A DNA stretch of 64,000 nt from Apostichopus japonicus (Eukaryota; Echinodermata; Holothuroidea; Aspidochirotida; Stichopodidae): positions 16,881,001-16,945,000 of the forward strand of contig NC_092568.1 of the NCBI RefSeq assembly GCF_037975245.1, written 5' to 3'. The stretch's first letter is position 1. Every line of letters starts with the position of its first letter. The notes below the pieces were generated by a model. That model was given only the letters and a program-made list of their open reading frames with translations, was not told the DNA's origin and did no database searches. The position numbers and the translations under genes are program-made. This document shows positions 1 through 64,000 of the stretch, in pieces.

Positions 1-1084
1 ACGTTGACAATCGGACAGTTCTGCGAAGCCTGAGCTTCTCAGTGCTACATTCTGCTCTGACAACGATTCGATCAATTTCTATAATAATTTCCGGTGAAAT
101 TTCTTATAAATTAGACATGATTTAAAAAACTCCTTAAGCCGCCATATATGTAGTAGATCGGTGGTTTCGTGGTCTTTGTGTAACACAAGATAAGTTTTAA
201 CAGCAGGCTCTTCGTTGTTTATACATCGCGGTATCCAGCTCCAGGGCGAAGAATGTTCGCGTGTATAGGATACTCTAACGTTTACAATCGGACAGTTCTG
301 CGATGACATCGATTCCGCCAAGTTACATCTTTCGGTTTAACGAATACTTTACAAGTTTCCTTTTACTGTTAATTTGATCCGTGAATTTTATTTCAGCGAT
401 TTCGAAGAACAGTTAATGAACTGTGGTTTGAGTGTGAGTGTACTATGTGTAACGCTATACAAGTACACCAACTGAGCACCGTAGTATATACGTTCGCGAG
501 TATGTACGTTATATATATGAGGCAATCCAATGGGCTTACACGTGAGTTTATTTGCTGCGGAATTGGGAGTGCTAACTTCAAGTCGCCTGTTTTGCCTATC
601 TGCAAGCACTACGTCAATCACCATATTGAAGCGTTCGAACAAACGGTACTTTTGGTGAGAAACTGGTGAATTTGAAAACCAGATTTCTACAAGAAGAAAA
701 CGTCGAATGGCGACAATTTTTACATGGTTAGAAAGAGAAAAATAATAACTACAAGGACAATGTATCAAAATCTTCCACCAGACAATTCCTTAAATAGAAT
801 GAAGATGCCATGCAGACAGACCAATGTCTGTACATATATCTAGCACTCAATTTATTCTATGCAGATCTATAAGTTAGTTACTCTTTATTAATACATTTTT
901 CTGACCCTAATATGTCTGAAAGAAGCTGCCAAAAACCAGTGTCAGTAAATACATATCTGGTTTGTATAAAATCAATATGGACCCTTCTATTGTATTTGTG
1001 TACTTTTGAAGGTGTTGGGTCTAAAGACCTTTAAAACAGAGAATTTATACCTCTCAGATATATGGAAAAGAGCAAAGAAGTTTA

Positions 1085-1163
1085 TGGCTAGGATGGGATT
1101 CGAACCATTGACCTTTGGGTTTACAAGCCCAGCACTCTACTAACTGAGCTATCCAACCCTTAG
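1085..1163 (-). mobile_element. tRNA-derived SINE head (Thr-like)
   Basis: Read on the minus strand, this has a D-arm/A-box-like AGCTCAGTTAGTAGAGTG, an anticodon-loop-like CTTGTAA, and a perfect B box GGTTCGAATCC (1096-1106). It resembles tRNA-Thr(UGU) in the anticodon loop, but anticodon and T stems have mismatches, so it is a SINE or tRNA pseudogene rather than a working tRNA. A related fragment lies at 1320-1380 in the opposite orientation. Confidence 0.55.
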
Positions 1164-1319
1164 ATGGTGGTGATCCCTATCGAGCCATTTCTTTGCTAGG
1201 GGCGCCAGTCAGAAGCCACTGTACCTGCATACTGTGTAACCAGTGGTCATCAAGGCCCAGTTTCATTTGATACAACCCAGAAAGTGATAGTATATATAAT
1301 TATATATGTAAATGAATAA

Positions 1320-1380
1320 TGGAGGACTGAGCTTGTAATCCAGAGGTCACTGATTCGCATCCCCCTTCTAGCCATAAATT
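1320..1380 (+). mobile_element. Fragment of the same tRNA-derived SINE
   Basis: GAGCTTGTAATCCAGAGGTC, then a decayed B box and TAGCCATAAATTTCTTCGCT, mirror the minus-strand copy 200 bp upstream. The pair may be two insertions of one family. The A-box half is missing. Confidence 0.4.
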
Positions 1381-3138
1381 TCTTCGCTAACATTTTGTCT
1401 AAAATTACAGTTTGCCAATATTTATTACTTATATGTCAGATATATCACAGTTAGTAAAAGCTCTTGTGGAAAAATTTTGGATTTTGGACTGATGGGTTGT
1501 TACTGCTACAATTTTTAGGTTTTTAAGCTCTGGGCACCATGAATAAGGTTCCTTTCACCTCAGTTTTTGGAAAGTGGTTACACTCAAAAAGAATATGGTA
1601 TGACTATGATTTATTCAAATTAGAGAATTATACATACAGGTGAATACAATGCAACAGAATTGTCATATCATACCATTTCATGGTTGATTTTTAAAGGGTT
1701 GCACAATCTTGTTTGACAGCAGAATCTGCTAAATATAGAAAAACATGTCAAAAATTCCAGCAAAAATTTTCTTAAAATGTTAGCACTGCCTATAACTAAC
1801 TTGGCATCTGCCAGGTACTGATAATTCGGCTTACAGTTTTTTTTCTCTCTCTATGAAGTACGGACAACCGCAGTTTGACCCTGTAAATTGTGCAATTTGG
1901 TTTTGATTAGGCCAAAATAGCCATTTTCGTGAATAGTTTAGCCAGGTACCTAATCCTCAATTGTTTTCCAGGCTGCTGACGAGTGCCAGCTGTAATATCA
2001 CTCACAGCAACAACGGTATTAGTGATGGAATGCTGGCCGATAATTTATCAAGTTACCAGTACTCTTTTGTATTCCACTTAAGTATCGTTACAGATAGTAT
2101 ATCTTCAGCATTTTTGCTCTCGAGTGACCAGTGGTGATCACACCATGACCATGACTAAGGGTGTGACCTTCCAATGACCTGCTTGCGGTTTCCATTGGAG
2201 ACAAATTGGCTTCATACGCAATCCACTTTGGATATATATATCGTTGATACACTGTTACTCCAGTGAAGAAGTGTTACCGAAGTATAAAAGTTTCCAAGTC
2301 AGAAGGAAACAAAATACAAAACATGAATTACTCTCTGTCGACTTTCTTACAAGTCATAAATGTTTTGGTCTGAGTATTTGGCAAGTGATTGATTGAATGG
2401 AGTATTAGTCATATCACACCTGTTCTGAAGTGCTAGTTGTTTATACCTGGAAGCTTCAGAGGTTGCCATGGTTTCAAGTTTCTAGAGGAAGTCATAGGGT
2501 AATGTCATAACCATCTTACTTTGGGGTAGGTAATAGAAAGAGCAGGCATGTCAAATGTGAATGACATATAGAATCTGACTAGACATCCTTGGCATGCCTT
2601 TAAACATACATACATACATACATACAGTTTTATATGTATGTGTCTTTTTAGACTCAGATTAACTGATGATGTTAGACACTGTTTTGGAGATGTCACTGAT
2701 CCATGACTCACTGCTGGGTCAAAGGTCACCAGGGGGAACTCATCCAGTATTTTATCATCTCTATCTGACATCCACTAAGTGATCGCTTCCTTGCTTCCAT
2801 GTCCGCCCGCTCAGACCATCTCTTTCCTGAGGGAGTCCATGCATATTGAAAGTCTGTTCATTGAGTTACTTACCATTTTTTGCTATAGATAAATTTCACG
2901 TTGTAGAGGAAAGTCCTCACTTCATGATGTACCTTGAGATGTTGTTGTATGGGATGCCAACTTCCTTTTCGTATGACAGAGTAGTTTGTGTGTGTGCACA
3001 GTGAATACTTGGAACTTGTTCAGGAAAAAGAATGAAAACTTTCATTTTGCTTAATATATTGGGAAGGATCATCATAAGACTTAGTTCTGTTGGGAATTAA
3101 CAGTTCTGGTGAGTGTCTGTGTTGATATTCAGAGAAGC

Positions 3139-62738
<59,600 letters not shown>

Positions 62739-63620
62739 GGATAAACCCGACCAACGAACAGCAAGTTATAAGCAGTGAAAATGTAGACCCAGGGCTCGGA
62801 GAAAGCTGTCGACAAAGATCACAAATGGGCTACCTAAAGTACCTGCAGTTTGGAGATTGGACCATCCATAGTCCAAACAGTGTCCAACAAGCTGCTGGAA
62901 GGCAACACAACTATGCCTACGTTTAAGATTCCAGAGCCTTCTCCCTCCCTGTCTGCAAACAGAGAGATCTGCTGTTGAAACCTATGAACGCTAACATGTG
63001 TCAGTAGGGGAGGATATGCAGATAGTCTTTTTTTTGTTTTTGTATTACACTGACGTAGAGATGCAAATTGCCAACTGTCTATATATATGCAATTTGTAAA
63101 TGAGACTAAAATAAAAGCAAAGCACAGAGTATTTTATACTGTCCACATTTTTCATGCATATGTAAACAAGGATTTTTTTTATATATATATATATATATAC
63201 CAGATGAAAATTCCTACAGTGATAATACAAATATTGCAACATAATTGAGAGGCATGGGGTGGGGATGAGGGGGGAGGGGAGCAAAGTAAAATGTAGTATC
63301 TTTTCCTGTAAATCATCATATTTTCAGTAGTTCCTAAATCTAGTTTTATCCAGAATATTGGATCGTTTGTGTATATTGGCATAGGTCTGGAAATTTTGCA
63401 GAATATGTTCTTCTTTACACCCAGTACGTAGAAATAACTGCCCTTTTTTCTACTCCTGTGTGCCCTGCAAAATTTTCATCATAAAAATAATGTAGTTGTT
63501 AGTTTTATATCAAGGTTAACCCATTTGTTCGGAACATTGGCAAAGAGAGCCATACTCAAGAACCATTAACAAGAACATTTTAAACCATAAAAATAAAAAT
63601 ATATATATCTTTGGTAAATC
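62739..63620 (+). other. ena: Ena/VASP 3' UTR with candidate polyadenylation signals
   Basis: Non-coding sequence after the stop codon. AATAAA hexamers occur at 63110-63115 and 63592-63597. The first would give a 3' UTR of about 390-400 nt, the second about 870 nt. A TA-repeat tract (about 63179-63199) and a G-rich stretch (63255-63282) lie between them. Which signal is used cannot be told from sequence alone. Confidence 0.5.
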
Positions 63621-64000
63621 CATAACATTTATACATTTACGTTGTGGTATTGGCTGCTTAACTGAGGTATAAATGATTTAGTTTGGTTTTGGGTTGTGCT
63701 TTTTAATCAGGAGTGGATCTCTATTACCTTTAAGAAAAGTCAGTTTTCAGTCTTATTTGGGGAGCAAAAAGTATTGTATAAGTATTTCTTTTATTGTGAT
63801 AATTATGATTATTATTTCTTTCTTTTTTTTTCAAATCACATAAGCATTCTCTTTCTTTACCTTTTGTTATTTTATAATGTAGTGTAAAAATATCTAAATA
63901 TGTAGTTTACATGTAGCCTTGTATCTAGGGTATGAAGGGTATTAATTATGTGCCTATATCTAAATCAAATCTAAGTCTTGTGTTTTTTTTAATCCTTCCT
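63621..64000. other. Downstream flank
   Basis: AT-rich sequence after the second polyadenylation candidate. Nothing gene-like was seen. Confidence 0.6.

Larger units (their letters stand above)
1..3132. other. Upstream region, no supported gene
   Basis: AT-rich sequence upstream of the first recognised exon. It holds a direct repeat of 26 bp at 1-26 and 278-303 (one mismatch), decayed tRNA-derived SINE pieces (1085-1163 and 1320-1380), and a (TACA)n tract at about 2603-2625. A 5' UTR exon and promoter for the Ena/VASP gene may lie here or left of the window. I see no convincing donor linked to a start. Confidence 0.4.

Noticed and set aside
1085-1163. A functional tRNA-Thr gene on the minus strand
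   Set aside because: Several mismatches in the anticodon and T stems and in the acceptor base.
3109-3138. Start of the extension exon at GTG 3109
   Set aside because: GTG is not a usual start in animals and 3109-3132 lies before the acceptor; ATG 3139 is preferred.

Overview
This window is animal nuclear DNA: A+T-rich, split by long GT-AG introns and full of tRNA-derived SINEs, small DNA transposons, minisatellites and microsatellites. The one gene I can support is a plus-strand Ena/VASP family gene (actin barbed-end elongation factor; relatives are Drosophila ena and vertebrate ENAH, VASP and EVL). It crosses almost the whole window. Gene structure and repeat style suggest a marine invertebrate deuterostome, perhaps an echinoderm; I hold that only weakly.

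The gene: ten exons from 34357 to 62738 join in phase into a 393-residue protein. It has a complete EVH1 domain, a short linker, a proline/glycine-rich core, and an EVH2 region with block A (G-actin binding), block B (F-actin binding) and block C (coiled-coil tetramerizer). An upstream exon at 3133-3458 has a good splice donor and the right phase to join across a 31-kb intron. That would add a 107-residue Ser/Gln/Arg-rich N-terminal extension, for 500 residues in all. One intron appears to be of the rare GC-AG type. Two other places could yield different C-termini: read-through into an intronic stop and AATAAA at 57.0 kb, and a second acceptor 11 bases into the last exon.

Layout: 1-3132 is upstream sequence with SINE remnants. 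3133-3458 is the extension exon. 3459-34356 is the giant intron, holding 32-bp, 21-bp (2.5 kb), 17-21-bp, 141-bp and GATCAGTAT-type arrays, a 293-bp CCCT tract, several SINEs and LINE 3' ends. 34357-36692 encodes EVH1. 36693-50285 is a 13.6-kb intron with a 344-bp hAT-type MITE. 50286-58174 carries the linker, proline-rich core and EVH2 exons. 58175-62709 is the last intron, with a 383-bp hAT-type MITE and a 1.8-kb TIR element. 62710-62738 finishes the protein, and the 3' UTR follows.

I saw no second protein-coding gene on either strand. Long open frames in the tandem arrays come from repeat periods divisible by three or free of stop codons.
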